A stretch of 64,000 nucleotides of DNA. It comes from Pisolithus tinctorius (lineage: Eukaryota; Basidiomycota; Agaricomycetes; Boletales; Pisolithaceae). Positions 1 to 12,600 of this stretch are shown here, piece after piece (positions within the stretch are counted from its first letter, which is position 1; every line of letters begins with the position of its first letter). The notes beneath the pieces were generated by a model. The model worked only from the letters and a program-made list of their open reading frames with translations, searched no databases and had not been told where the DNA came from. Location: positions 1 to 64,000 of the forward strand of contig JANFAH010000103.1 of assembly GCA_024663395.1 (NCBI GenBank), written 5' to 3'. A program made the position numbers and the translations under genes.

Positions 1-2
1 AG

Positions 3-413
3 CCCTCCAAGAAGCTGAGTGAGAAGAACCTGGGGCCCTATCCCATAATAGCCCAGGCCAGTTCTCACTTGTTCACCCTATGCCTACCAGACTCTATGCA
101 CGCTATACACCCGGTCTTCCATGTATCCCAGCTTGAACCAGCCATCCCAAACACCATACCCAACCAGACTCAACCTCCACCCCCACCAGTAGATGTCAAT
201 GGCAACTTAGAATTCAAAGTAGCAGAGATACTCAATTCAAAGGTCGACCAGCACAGAAAGTGTTGGTTGCAGTACCTGGTCTGATGGACTGGTTATGAGG
301 GAACTGACAAAGAAACTACCTGGGTACTAGCAACAGAGCTGGACAATGCTTCAGAACTTGTCCAAGAGTATCATGACTGGAACCCAGACAAACCCAGTCC
401 TTTCAAGAAATAA
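3..413 (+). pseudogene. Ty3 chromovirus A: 3' end of pol (integrase tail + chromodomain)
   Basis: The frame starting at base 3 reads the integrase C-terminal region, including a GPYPII (GPY/F-type) block and the VFHVSQL motif. A proline-rich linker follows, then a chromodomain (LQYLV, WTGYEG, TTWV) that in this family would target integration to modified histones. A TGA at 283-285 replaces the Gln seen at this position in elements B and C, so the copy is dead. The reading frame ends at 411-413, about 180 bp from the stop of a convergent antisense gene, the same geometry as in B and C. The 5' part lies outside the window. Confidence 0.85.
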
Positions 414-595
414 TCTAGAACCAGTCTCAAGTTTTCTTTTTCCTTATCTGTTTCTCCTATCTCATAGTACTTACCATGTCTTGATTCCCTTTACTCTTCT
501 TTTATTTGTTTTCTTTCACTACTTAGAACCAGAACCAGGATTTGGCATTCACAAGCATACAGAAAGGGAAAACACTACTCTATGCACATGCAACC

Positions 596-1640
596 TCAGA
601 CTTGGGACCCAGCAGAACTGGCACTGGCCTGGTCACCTGACTCAGACCAGGACTGGCTTTCCTCTTCTTCCTCCCTCAGCCCAGCCAGCTCTTTGTCGAG
701 CCCCTCGGCATCCTGGTCTTCCTTGTCAGTGGTATCCTGGTCTGAAGGCATGTCCGGTGCTAGAAATTTGAAGTGTTCTTCGACATGCATTTTGTAGGAC
801 TGGGCAAACTGGTAGAAATTCCTCGAGACCTCCCACTGGGCCACTGTCAGGCCAACCATGTTGTCAGTCATGCACTCCACCACTTTGATCAGATGCTCCA
901 TCTGATCACCAGTGATAGGGCTGGCCCTGGTCTCTTCACCGGCCTTCTTTGTCAATGGTCCCTTGCCCACGTCTTTGTCCTTGTCACCTGTGCCCTTGAG
1001 TACTTTGGCAGATGGCTGCCTTGATCTTTTCTTCTTCTCCCCGGTGTGAGGGGAGGTCATGTTGGCCTCCCTCTTCCCCTTGTCCCCAGCCAGCCCAACA
1101 CCTGAACCAGCCTCACCTTTGACTGGCCACTGGCAGCACTCTTTGAGCTCATTGCACTGGTTGCATGCCAGGTGCTTCTTCTTGCCATTGGTGTTGTGAA
1201 GGCAGGTGGTGTTTGTCTGGGCACAGCGAAGACAACTGGTAGACATGTTGGTCAGAAAAAACACCAGTAGTGATCTTGACAACACTCACCAAGGATTCAT
1301 CACCTCAACATTTGACCCAGCCCCAGTCGAACTACCCACTAAGGCATCTGCCTGCCGGCTCTCCTCTGCTTTTCTGGCTTCTTCAGCCTTGTGCACAGCC
1401 TCTATCCTCTGCACCTCTGTGCCTCTGCCTCTGTGCACACCCTTTCCTCTTTGAGCTGGGCCTGCTCCTGCCTCTCAGCCTCCAACTGGGCTTCCTCTTG
1501 TGCCTCTTGTGCTCAGCCAACTTGCCCCAGATGGCCTCATCATCGTTGTCACTGCCTACCCACAGCTCTTCGCTTGTCGCCCAGGTCAGGTCAGGCAGGA
1601 GTTCTTGATTGTATGGCATTCTGGACTGGCGAATAGACAT
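596..1640 (-). pseudogene. Antisense accessory gene of chromovirus A, Zn2Cys6-like
   Basis: Two exons on the minus strand: 1640-1290 and 1235-596, separated by a 54-nt intron (GTGAGT donor, CAG acceptor). Exon 1 starts MSIRQ and is acidic and then Glu/Ala/Arg-rich (coiled-coil-like), but has a frameshift in the middle. Exon 2 opens with a cysteine pattern CX2CX6CX12CX2CX6C, which fits the fungal binuclear zinc cluster with a long central loop. A Lys-rich and then acidic tail ends in SQV. The gene lies antisense between pol and the 3' LTR, as in B and C. The function is inferred only from the cysteine spacing; DNA binding is not shown. Confidence 0.75.
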
Positions 1641-1758
1641 GTCAAGGTGAGGAAACAAACCTGAAGTGGACCAGTCTTAAGTTCCCTGGTTTTCAAGGTC
1701 AGATGCAAAACTTTCAATCTCAGCATTGTCCTCATTGGAGCCTTGTGGGCTTGGCTCC

Positions 1759-1771
1759 AAGAGGGGGATAC
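1759..1771 (+). promoter_or_regulatory. Polypurine tract of chromovirus A
   Basis: AAGAGGGGGATAC lies immediately before the TGTCAT start of the 3' LTR, the expected place for plus-strand DNA priming. The same tract is found at the LTR edges of B, C and the relict at 50.46 kb. Confidence 0.75.
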
Positions 1772-2360
1772 TGTCATGACTGTGCCCAGACCACTCCAGA
1801 CTGGCTCTACCCTGGTCTTGACTGGTCCAGTCCAACCTTGCCCCGGTCCCAGCCTTAGCCCTTCGACCCAGAAATGTGCTAACTCATGTGGCACTGCAAG
1901 GCAGTGCCCAGTTGAGTTGTACCCCTCAGTTAGTACCAGGCCAGTGTAATACCCAGCCCAGCCACATGTCCTGCCCTGGTTCCTGGTAATCCCTTGTTCA
2001 TAGTCTTTTGCTTGATAAGATTCTTTGTAACACTACTTACCAATGTGTTTACCAATCATTGCTGTACTGGTGCAGACTGGTCTCCAGTGCTATGTTACAC
2101 TTAGGTTACTTCTAGTATTTAAGCCATAGGATAATCTGTTTTAGCCTCAGTCTGAAATCAATCTAGTCTCGTCTTAACCCAGTCTCTCTCATTCTCTGTC
2201 TTCTGCCTCTCGACTGGACTACAGCCCACACAAGGGAATAGCACTGCATCCTCAGTCACTAAGTCCCAATAGTCCAAAATCCCTTTGTATCTTGTATTAC
2301 CCTCTGACCCCTGACCAGACTCCAGACTGGCCTTGGACCAGTGAAGACCCAGACTTAACA
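1772..2360 (+). repeat. 3' LTR of chromovirus A
   Basis: 589-bp LTR bounded by TGTCATGAC and CTTAACA. It shares blocks with the LTRs of B and C, including the CAAGGGAATAGC-type segment, a TATTTAAG box and CAGTCTGAAATC about 30 bases further on. It is clearly an older or divergent subfamily. Confidence 0.75.
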
Positions 2361-2879
2361 ATTACATGAGAACATAATTAATGTTAAATTACATGTTATT
2401 TTGGATAACATCACTTCAAAACATAGCATCTCTGTATGTGATGTTTTTTGCATGTTATTAGTCATCACATTGATCATTGTTTGCAGTGAATACCAGAAAT
2501 ACCTACTGTGTAGATCTTTGAGCACTGTTATCACTTCTTCTTCATCATAGATCCAAATACCTGGTGGTTGCATTCTCTTTGTATCTCCTTCATTCAACAA
2601 CACAACTCCAATGCCACAGCTGAACTGGCAGAAGCACTTGCCCCTAATAATCCAGCCTCAGTACCATTACCATCCCTGAGACACCTAATTGCAATGAGTC
2701 CAAGTAAGATATGTGTAACATCAATTACTTAAATATTGCAGTGTACTTGTCCATAAGTCCCCAAACATCAATGGCATGCTCATTGATGTACTTTCATATG
2801 ATATTGGAACCACCAAATATGCCAGAGGTCTGGCATCCTGCAGGGTCTTGTCCAACATACATCACAACTCCCAGCAATT

Positions 2880-4335
2880 TCGATATCTTCAAGAGTCAAA
2901 CACATTTCAGCCCACTCAATGGTAAGATCTGCCACCAACCCTCCCACTTACAACCACTCACCAATCCAGAGAACTGCATCTTCGCATTGTGGACTCTGAC
3001 TGCAATGGACTTGACTGATTTGTTAGTGGGCACTGCTGAGCAGCTCTCACTCCACTTATAACAGCCTTCACTTCTCCTTTCTTGCTGTGGTGTTGTCTTT
3101 GGGGATATCTTTCATGATTTGGTTGTACTCTGCCATAATGATATTGTTGACCATGTTTCAGTCAGCTGGGAAGAATGTTATAAAATAAATTCTGTGACAA
3201 GGGCATGCATACCACCATCAGGTTTCAGTTGGGTGGCCCAATACCATGAGCAGAAGAGATTGGCCTCATTGAGCTTCATGTGAGATGGTTTGATACTGAG
3301 CCCAGCAGTGACAAGGATGTCACAAGGAGACTTGCCATGTCAACCTCCAAGTTCTTCTGCTTTTGCCTTGACTTCAGTCACAAAGTCACATATCTCATTG
3401 AGAGTGGCATGGGACAAGTTCCCAGTCTTCTTAAATTTCGCATTCTGGGTGTGTTCATGATTATCCTGACTCACTATATCACTGTTGTCAACATCCATAG
3501 CCCTACTTTTGCCCTTGCTTTTAGGTTTGTGTTCCACACAGCAACCAGGATGACATGGGGGAAACTTATCCTCAGCATCAGAACTGGAGTCTTCAGCTGG
3601 TGGTGAAGTGATGATTCAGAACCATCCTCATCTACTATGAACACATCAATATTGGCAGAGAATGCATTGCAGTGTGACATGAAGCACATCAAAGGATAAC
3701 AAAGTGTCTAGAAAAAAAGTGAAAATGACACAGGACACTTGGCAACTCTCATGAAGATCCAAAGCACCTAGCTTTAGACCATTGGGCACCAAACCCACAG
3801 TCACATGAGAGAAGGGGGGGGGCACCAAACCCTGGAGTCAAGGATATAACAATGCAACATCTACAGAACTGTGAGAGAACAAGAAAAATATTTTTTTTTA
3901 AATGAACCTTCATTGTCCAGAAGTTGACTAGCCCCATCATCAGGACATTGACTGCCCTCATCAGCTGGAACATTGACCTCAACCTCCTCAGCCTCACCAT
4001 CATCCTCATCCATCAGAGTGCCCTCAACCTGGTCTTCCTGCAAGATTGGGGCAGTAGAATTTTGAGAGGACACAGAGACTCTAGGTGTGAGTGATCTCCT
4101 CCTGTCATGGAGACCAAACATATATTCTTCCCATCCTTCAGGCAGTTGCACCACATGCTGGGGCCTGGGCTTGTCTTTTTTGATCTGTGAAGGTAGGGGG
4201 TCAGATGGGATTGATGGTGACAAGATAACATACCTCTGGTGGAGGGCCATCTTGGTGGTGGGGATTTCATGGTTTCAAAGAACCTGGGTGTGCAAATCTG
4301 TAGAGTCATCTGCAACTTGGTCAACACTTTTCAGC
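2880..4335 (-). pseudogene. Decayed multicopy gene, family I, copy 1
   Basis: Minus-strand coding pieces with short introns. One piece around 4331-3895 carries GWEEYMFGLHDRRRSLTP and an acidic tail. Another around 3603-2990 carries a GNLSHATLNEI block, a Lys/Glu helix, an ILVTAGLSIKPS block and FCSWYW. The same blocks recur in order on the plus strand at 43.9-47.2 kb. Several stops interrupt it, including a TGA where the other copy has Gln. The product is unknown; I recognise no catalytic motif. The part down to 2361 is AT-rich and probably the decayed 3' end. Confidence 0.5.
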
Positions 4336-4626
4336 ATGTGAGGCATGTCAATAACAATGGGGGAGGAGGGGAAAAGTGGTCAGATGAGGTATTTAAGTAA
4401 AGCCATGCCTTTCCTGACAAAAAAAAACCCATGGAGTTGTTCAGTAAAATGGCAGCTTGTTGTGATGGAATAATGACACTTGCAGTTATTGCATGAGTAG
4501 TGAGTGGAACAAAAGGAAAATATCATAAAAGAAGGTTGGTGTCATGCTGTATCATGATAAGTACCAGGTAGAACAAACCATAAGGAATGTGCAACCACCA
4601 ATACAGAGAGTATATACCACTTCATA
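4336..4626. other. No gene seen; flank of chromovirus B
   Basis: AT-rich sequence without a convincing ORF. Its last five bases (4627-4631, ATAAC) are the target duplication of element B. Confidence 0.5.
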
Positions 4627-4631
4627 ATAAC

Positions 4632-5156
4632 TGTCAAGTATGGGATTGTCCAGGTTGAGGCCAGACTGGAGACCGAAGTGGGCATGAGACCGAGGGGTCA
4701 GGACCAGGGGGGGAGTCAAAGATACAGATAGTTGGACTGGTTGGACTTAGTGACTGAGGATACAGCGCTATTCCCTTGCGTGGATCTCAGTCCAAGTCCG
4801 AGGCCAAGACGGGGTTATCAGAGTATACTTAGTTGATTTCAGACTGAGGTCTACAGGCTGAGTATCTACAAGCTTATATACTAGAAACAACTATAGTATG
4901 GAGACCAGTAATGCTGGTCTTGCAAGGATTGCTAAGGTGATTGGTAAGACAAGTATTAGTAAGGTATGACAAAGACAATGGAGACCGGGAAAGGTGGACC
5001 AGGGACAGGACTGGGCAGGACTTAGCCGAAGTGACAGACACTACAAAGCAGTGTCTACCACACTAGGACATCTGGGGATAGAGGACAGGCGAGGCCAAGG
5101 CCAGACTGAGTGAGTGCAAGGCTGAGTCTGGCTGGGGTCAAGACATGGCTATGACA
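4632..5156 (-). repeat. 3' LTR of chromovirus B
   Basis: 525 bp, reading TGTCATAGCC to ACTTGACA on the minus strand. The polypurine tract (minus-strand AAGAGGGGGATAC) abuts it at 5157-5169. It is nearly identical to the 5' LTR. Confidence 0.92.
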
Positions 5157-5264
5157 GTATCCCCCTCTTAGGGGTCGAACCCATGAGACCCCTGCGAGAG
5201 TGGTAGGCTGAGTCTGAAAATCAGCTGAGTTTGAAAAAATGATACTTGTGGCTCACTAAGCCTT

Positions 5265-6316
5265 TTGTGTCTTTCTTTCTCATCCTATTCATCATGTCTG
5301 ATCGCTGCGACTGACAATGACAATGAAGGCTGGGTCATCATTGACTGGACCCAAGTACCTGATGATGACATCAGGTATGACACCAACGATGAAGAGGAGG
5401 TGATGAAGGCAAAGGCGAAGGAGAGAAAAAGGCAAAAGGTGGCCGAGCAAGCCTGGCGGGAGGAGCAGGCTTGGCTTGAGGCCGAGAGGGTGGCAAGAGA
5501 GCAAGCCGAGGCCAAGAGGGTAGTGCGGGAGGCTGAGGAGCAAAGGGCTCGCAAGGAAGAAGAGAAGTGCAGAGCCAAGGAGGAGAAGGAGGCTGAGCGG
5601 AAATGTAAGGCCGAGGCCAAAGCTGGTGCCAGTGGTAGCGAGGCCAGCAAAGTAAAGAAGGTGATTATGGACCCCAGGTGAGTAACCTCCCATCTTGTGC
5701 ATAATCCTCTTGACATTCTTTTTAGCTGTATGTGCTGTGCCCAGGCTCAAGTCGTCTGCAAATTCCTCATGGATGGCAACAAAAAAAGGGTTGCCTGTGT
5801 GTGCTGCAACCAGTCCAAAGGCAAGTGCCGGTGGCCCAGGGATGGGAAAGATGCCAAGGCCAGTCCCATGGCTGCTACCAAGGCTGACAAGGGGAAGAAA
5901 CGGAAGGCCGATGAGGAGTCACCTGAGTCCAGGCAAAGTTGAAACCAACCAAGGTGCTAGAGATCAACGAGCCTGAGGCCAGTGGGAGCAGGGAGAGAAA
6001 GGCCGGAGCAGGTGGGTTCTCAGGCTTAGAGGATAAGCTCAAGTGGCTCATCGATGTTGTGGGGCTCATCACCAACAACCTGGCAGGCCTCTTTGAGGCC
6101 CATGAGACCATGGCTGAAAATTCCGGTAGGATCGCTGACATGCTCAAGGCAATGCTCAATGAGTCCTACAGCTTCGGCATGGCAGTCTTGCCCTCAGACT
6201 TGGGCTCTTCTGAGCTTGACTCCGACAAGCTATGCAAGGAGGCTGAGTGGTTGAAAGCACATGGCAAGGATGAGGAGGAAGAGTCCGAAGAGGAGGATGA
6301 GAGCATGGCTGAGTAG
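5265..6316 (+). pseudogene. Antisense accessory gene of chromovirus B, Zn2Cys6-like
   Basis: Exon 1 runs to 5677, then a 48-nt intron (5678-5725, GTGAGT...TTTAG), then exon 2. Exon 1 encodes an acidic segment with VIIDWTQV, then a long Ala/Glu/Arg/Lys coiled coil. Exon 2 begins with CX2CX6CX12CX2CX6C and RVACV, matching the intact copy of element C. The ATG that aligns with the C copy (5295) is one base out of frame, and a second frameshift lies near 5935, so this copy is probably dead. The last exon ends 6314-6316, about 200 bp from the convergent pol stop at 6518-6520. Confidence 0.8.
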
Positions 6317-6538
6317 GTTTCGTAGTGTAGTGCCCTTGTTACCCTTCTCCATGAATGTGATGTGCCCGGTGTCCAGTGTCCAGTGTCCAGTGTTCTATAG
6401 TAACATAAGAGAAAACAAGAAAGAGGAAACAAAGTAAGTAAGAGATCAAAGGAACACTAGATACTGATAGGAAAACAGAAACAGAAACAGAAAACTGAGG
6501 CTGGTCGAAGCCAGTCCTCATTGGAAGGGGCCAGGTTT

Positions 6539-9500
6539 CACAGCAAGCATTTTACAATTTTCTTTGCACAAACATGCGAAAAAAAATCCTTTTAAAAGAT
6601 ACTCTATTTTATCACATGCTCTCTGCTTGAACAAGTGGAAATAATCTTATGTATTGAATGGCTTTTCTGACAGAAAACATGGCACAGTAGATTTCCAATG
6701 TTTTGCTGGTGAAAAACAGTTACTATGACCCACCACCAAAAACCAAAAAAAATCATCAAAAAAAATATTAGCACTGTTTTCTGCATGTTATGTAATTGAT
6801 TAATCAAATGTTGTAACATGAAATAATTTAAACACACTAGTCATTAGAGAATGTGTGATGTTACATAGAACATCACAAGTAAATGATAAATGTTTTGTAT
6901 GTGATAATACTAATAACCTTTAACCAAGTCTTTCAATGTTGACCCACAAAACATCAGATTATTGGCTCAATGTTTACTTCATAAACATGACATTTAAAAC
7001 AATATTTGTTATGTGCAAAAACATGCTACTGAGATTCCATATTAACATGCTAAATATTTTCAATCAAATCACACTGTTTTGTCTCCCAGAGAACATCATA
7101 AATAAAGAATGTATTAAAGTGTCCTGTTGTACCACAGAACATGATAAGTGGCATCTGTAACCATCAATGCTATCACTGCTTGTCCTTGCTCAACCACCCC
7201 ATCACATGCTGTCACATGATCTTATCTCATGGAATAAACCTCAGTCAGTCATGATATGTGCCACCTGACTTTTTATACTTGAGTATTCTGTGTCCTTTGT
7301 TGTTTTTTCTTGCAACAACACGTTGATGACACACATTATAATGTTCTGTGGTAGAACAGGATAGTCCAAAATCCATGGTTGCCCTGACTGACTGGAGAAA
7401 GAGTAGCCTCTGATAGCACCCCCACCACTCATGAATGTCCCCAGTCCACTTTTGAAAGTGAAAGAGCACAAGGCAGTTCATGCAAGAAATGGGGAGTTCA
7501 GCACTGTATTTGCAGTAGGCAGCAGTCTGACAATAACTGTACAGCTCAGAACCTTCACAACACCTCTACATATAACATGCTTACTTCACAGTTTATAATG
7601 CTCCATGGTGGAACAGGATATTGATATTTTATTACACTATTTATTTATCATGTTCTGTGGTACAGTTGTGGACAGACAAACACAATGATTTTGATTCTGG
7701 ATTCCCATGACTTTTTGGGGGCAAACTAACACTTGATTCAGATGCTACAGGTGAAAATACATCAAAAAACAGTGGTCCAAAGTTTTTCCCATGACTATTT
7801 AGGGTGGCCAAAATTTTGGTTAGATTGAATGTGGTACTTAGGGTGTGGTAACATGTTATTAACCCTATATAAGGTAGGATTAATGTCATGGCTTTCTGTG
7901 AGAGCTGATGGACATCAGGACCCTTCTTGTATTCCTTGGGGCATCTGAGTGACTGCTTTCATTGGGCAGCACACTTTGCTTCTCTCAGAGGTAACCAAGT
8001 CTCACCAAGAGGGTCATCACCAGCACTAATGGCAAGGTTGACCAACTGAGCACAGAGATCAGCCTCACCAACACCCATGACTTGGAATGTGGCATCATCA
8101 TGTTCAAGCTCATCCTCTGACTCACTCTCACTGGCTGTAAACTTCAAACTGTCAAGTACATTGGTGCATTTCCACTCCAGTTCTTCATCTTCTGCCTCAG
8201 GGCTGGGAGCATGAGATTGTGTCCTCATGCATTTGCTTGTGTGCTGATCCTTGTCAGATTTGGGTGTATCAGGGAATGATACATTGCCTGTTTCAACAAC
8301 AGCTGAGCTCTGGTTATGCAGACCAGCCATGTTGCATGTTACAGTGGGTTTTCAAGGGCATTCCTGTGTCTAAGATCAGCAATTCACATGACCACAAACC
8401 TCAGACTTGCTCAATTTTTTCTGCTCCTCACTAGTGTGACAGCTGTACCCTGACATTGCAATCATACTGTACTAGGCTAATGCTACTTATTCCGCTTTTT
8501 CCAGGATTTTTACAAATTCTTTTGGGGGCTGGCCACATTTTTGGGTCAAAATTTCAAAAACTTAGTATAACAAAAATTGGCTCATGCAGATTGCATTGTT
8601 ATGTCCTAAATATGCCTAGTATACATTTGTAACACCCCTGGAATGTTGTGCCATATTGGAATAATTCAATGAGTAAAATTGTCATGTTTGTCTGTCCACA
8701 ACTGTCAAACAGGATATTTTGTGCATGACAGACCCACCATGGTCCTCATTGGAAGAACTGGATGAGTCATTTTATCAGTGATACATTGTACTGTTTTATG
8801 TGTTTCATCTTTTATTTTAGGATATAATTGTGGAATCTGTAGATAGACCTCAGTATGCTGACAAGCTAGGCCTGATGATGCAGCTAGGGCAGAGATGCTG
8901 AAAGATTGGAAAAACAAGTCAAGCACACTGGAAGGGAGTGGTCAGCTTGTCACCTATGAAACAATGTCAAAGAGAGACAAACTTGGATCTGTGCACAAGG
9001 CAGTCATGCCCACAAATGAACCTAAACAGCTCAGAACCTTCACAACACCTCTACATATAACATGCCTAATTCACAGTTATTCTGTGGTAGAACAGGATAT
9101 TTTAATACATTATTTATTTATCATGTTTTCTGGGAGATAAGATACTGTAATTTGACCTAGAACATTTGGCATGCTCTCAGTACCATGTTCTTGTACATAA
9201 AAATTGTAGTTTAGCATGTCATGTTTTTAGAGAAAACATTGAACTGCTGTTCTGTTTTTTTTTCAGGTGAACATTGAAAGACTTGGCCAAATGTTTTTAT
9301 TATTATCACATACAAAACATATATCATTTACTTTTGATGTTCTATGTAACATTACATGTTCTTCAATGATCAGTGTGTTTAAATTATTTTGTGGTAAAGT
9401 ATTTGATTAATGTATTGCATAACATGTAGAAAACAGTACTAATAATTTTTTGATGATTGTTTTTGGTTTTTGGTGGTGGGTCATGGTAATTGTTTTTCAC

Positions 9501-9670
9501 CAATAAAACATTGGAAATCCACTGTGTCATGTTTTCTGTCAGAAACACCTTTCAAAATTCAACATTATTGCCAGTTGTTTCAGCAGAGAACATGAGATAA
9601 AACAAAGTATCTTTTCAAAGATTTTTTTCCCCTATGTTTGTACAAAGAAAATTGTAAAGTGCTTGCTGTG
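6539..9670. mobile_element. 3.1-kb TIR DNA transposon, probably non-autonomous
   Basis: The ends CACAGCAAGC and GCTTGCTGTG begin an imperfect terminal inverted repeat that I can follow for about 400 bp (6539-6930 against 9670-9270). A 3-bp duplication TTT flanks it (6536-6538, 9671-9673), and removing the insert restores the last codons of pol B. CAC termini with a 3-bp duplication would fit the CACTA/Plavaka-type superfamily, but no transposase is recognisable, so this is only a suggestion. Internally a roughly 110-130-bp direct repeat occurs at about 7545-7670 and 9027-9130. Confidence 0.8.
7640..8330 (-). pseudogene. Decayed ORF inside the TIR transposon
   Basis: An open stretch of 123 codons (8330-7959) starting MAGLHNQ, rich in Glu/Asp/Ser, is followed in the same general direction by a second open piece (7889-7641) after stops. 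I do not recognise it, and it lacks an obvious DDE motif. It is the only plausible gene relict in the transposon. Confidence 0.35.
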
Positions 9671-12600
9671 TTTATTAGGATAGCAAGAATGGAACTCCTG
9701 TATGAGTTCAGAAGTGTGGTCTAGTTCAGTGGTGAGTACCCAAGTAGTCTCTTCATCAGTCCCCTCATAGCCGGTCCACTGGACTAGATACTGAAGCCAA
9801 CACCAGTGACACCAGTCAACTTTGGAGTCAAGGATTTCGGCTACCTCGAACTCTAGTTCACCATCGACTTCAACTGGTGGGGGTGGTGGTTGAGTCCAGT
9901 TCAGGATGGTATTAGGAACAGCCAGCTTGAGTTGAGAAACATGAAAGACCGGGTGTACTGCATGCATCGAGTCTGGTAGGTGCAGTGTGAATGAGTGGGT
10001 ACCGGCCTGAGCTATGACCGGGTATGGTCCAAGGTTTTTCTCTGAGAGCTTCTTGGAAGGCCAAGTAGACTGGAAGTATTTGGCTTTGACATATACTTGG
10101 TCACCGACCTTGAAGTCTGGAGCCAGCATGCATTTAGCATTGGCCAGTCCTTGATAATGCTGTTGTGCGAGGGTCATTTCCTCACATAGGAACTGGTGCA
10201 GTGAGTCTAGGTTGACTGCATAATCACGAGCCCAGGTGGAGGTAAGATCACGCTCTGGGTACACCAAGATATTAGGATGGTAGCCCTTGTTAGTGAAGAA
10301 GGATGAAACACCAGTAGTAGTGCTAGGGGCATTGTTGTATGTGAATTTGGCCAAAGGTAGTAGGTCAGCCCAATTGTCCTGCTGGTAGTTGCAGTACACT
10401 CAGAGGTATTGTTCCAAGGTCTAATTGGTCCTCTCAGTCTGGCCATTGCCTTTGGGGTGGTAACCCGAGGTGAAATGTAAGCGCATATCCAAGGCCTTAC
10501 TGAGTGACTGGAAGAAGTGGGAGATGAACTCCAAGCCTTGGTCTGAGGTTACATGGGCTGGCACTCCATGCTTCAAAAAGACATGGAGTAGGAATAATTT
10601 GGTGAGTTCTGGGGCTGTTATGGTGTTGTGGGTGGGGATGAATATGGCCTGCTTGGAAAGCTGGTCAACTACAATGAGGATGGCCATGAAGCCGGATGAG
10701 GCCAGAAGCTGCTTGATGAAATCCATAGTGATGGAGTTCCATGGCTTCTCTGGCACCGGGAGTTGCTTGAGGAGGCCATAAGGCCAATGGTGGGGGACCT
10801 TAGCCCAAGCACAGGCTGTGCAGGACTGGACATGATCTTTGACAAATGTCCTGAGGCCAGGCCAGGTATATTCATGCTGAATGAGCTCTAGTGTGCGGTT
10901 TTGGCTGAAATGGCCGGACAGAGGGTAGTCATGCTTAAGCCACAAGACCCTAAGGCGAAGATCATTTGAGTCCAGCATGTAGATCCTTCCATCAAGACAA
11001 AGGAAGCTGATGTCATCTACTGACCACCAGGGATCAGACATGTCAGACAGGCAGATTTGTGAGACCGGGTCATCCAGCAGTGTGGTCAGGATATCATTAT
11101 GGAGCTTTTCTATATCCATTAGTGCAACTGCCTGTAAGACTGGGTACTCAAGGTAAGTGGCACAGAGGGAGACTGCTAGTTGCTCCTGGGTGAAGACCGG
11201 TCTCAGGTTTTGTGGGTTCACTCGGGCATAGCCACTATCCCCCTCTTTGGGGTAGACATCCCATCGTCTAGTTAGGGCATTGGGCTTAGCCCTGAGCTTA
11301 CTGGGCCGGAATCTAATGATCATATTGAATTGAGACAGGAATTCTGACCAGCGAGCTTGGCAGCAGGTGAGTACTTTGGAGGTAGAGAAGTACTCGAGAT
11401 TCTTGTGGTCGGTAACAATGTTGACTGGTGAGGCCGAGCCCTCAAGGTAATGGTGCCAGGTCTGGAATGCTTCGAAGATTGCAAGCAACTCCTTATCATG
11501 GGTGTCATAATTCAATTCCAGGGCCATCAGAGTCCAGGAGTAGAAAGCGACCAGATGAATCTGGCTGTCACCGCAAGTGATAGAGAGGATGCCAGCGATG
11601 GCATAGTCCAATGCATTGGTCTTGATGGTGATAGGGACCCTGGGGATGAAGTGAGTTAAGACTGGAGCAGTGGTGAAGGTGGCCTTGAGATTGTTGAATG
11701 ACCGGCAACACTCCTTGGAGAAGTTCCAAGGAGCCCCCTTGTGGGTAAGCTGAGTCAGTGGTACGACAATGTTTGAGTAATTAAAGATAAACTGGCAGTA
11801 GAAATTGGTGAAGCCGAGGAAAGATTGTATGTCCTTGACCTTGCAAGGCTCAGGCCAGTCGCAGATGGTCTGGACTTTTTCCTTGGACATCGTGAGGCCA
11901 GCAGGGGAGAGGTGGAATCCAAGGTATTTGACCAAGTCCAAGTGGAATTCACATTTCTCCGGCTTCACATACAGGCCGTGAAGCTGAAGCTGGCAGAGTA
12001 CCTCTCAGACATGCTGCTTGTGGGACTCCTTATCTCCAGAGTAGATCAAGATGTCATCCAGGTAGATGACCATGCAGACATCCAACATATCCACAAAGAT
12101 AGTGTTGACGAAGCACTGGAAAGCAGCCAGGGCATTGGTGAGGCCGAAAGGCATCACTAACCACTCATAAGATCCATACTGAGTCTGGAATGCAGTTTTC
12201 CATTCATCGCCCAGGGCAATCCAGACAAGATGGTAGGCATGCCACAGATCAATCTTGGTATAGATTTTGGCTCAGCTGGATGAGTCCAAGAGGTCGGAGA
12301 TGAGTGGTAGCAGGTATCGGTCCTTCTTAGTGATCTTGTTCAGGCCGCAGAAGTCTATGCAAAGCTGGAGGGAGCTGTCCTTCTTTTTGACAAAGAGGAC
12401 CGGTGCAGCATAAGGGGAGGAGGTAGGCTGAATGAATCTGGTGGTAAGGTTTTCATCGATGAAAGTCCAGAGAGCTTGGAGCTCGACCAGGGACAGCGAG
12501 TAGATGGTGCCGAGAGGTGGGGTCGTTCCTTCTTCAAGCTCTATTTTCAGGTTGTACTCCCAGTGTGGTGGGAGTGCCAAGGCCTTGGCCTTGCTGAATA

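Noticed and set aside
5285..5750. Long minus-strand ORFs (143 and 152 codons) opposite the accessory coiled coil, with a counterpart at 54249-54662
   Set aside because: GC-rich Ala/Glu/Lys coding sequence leaves the opposite frames open as Leu/Ser/Phe runs; no start context or motif.
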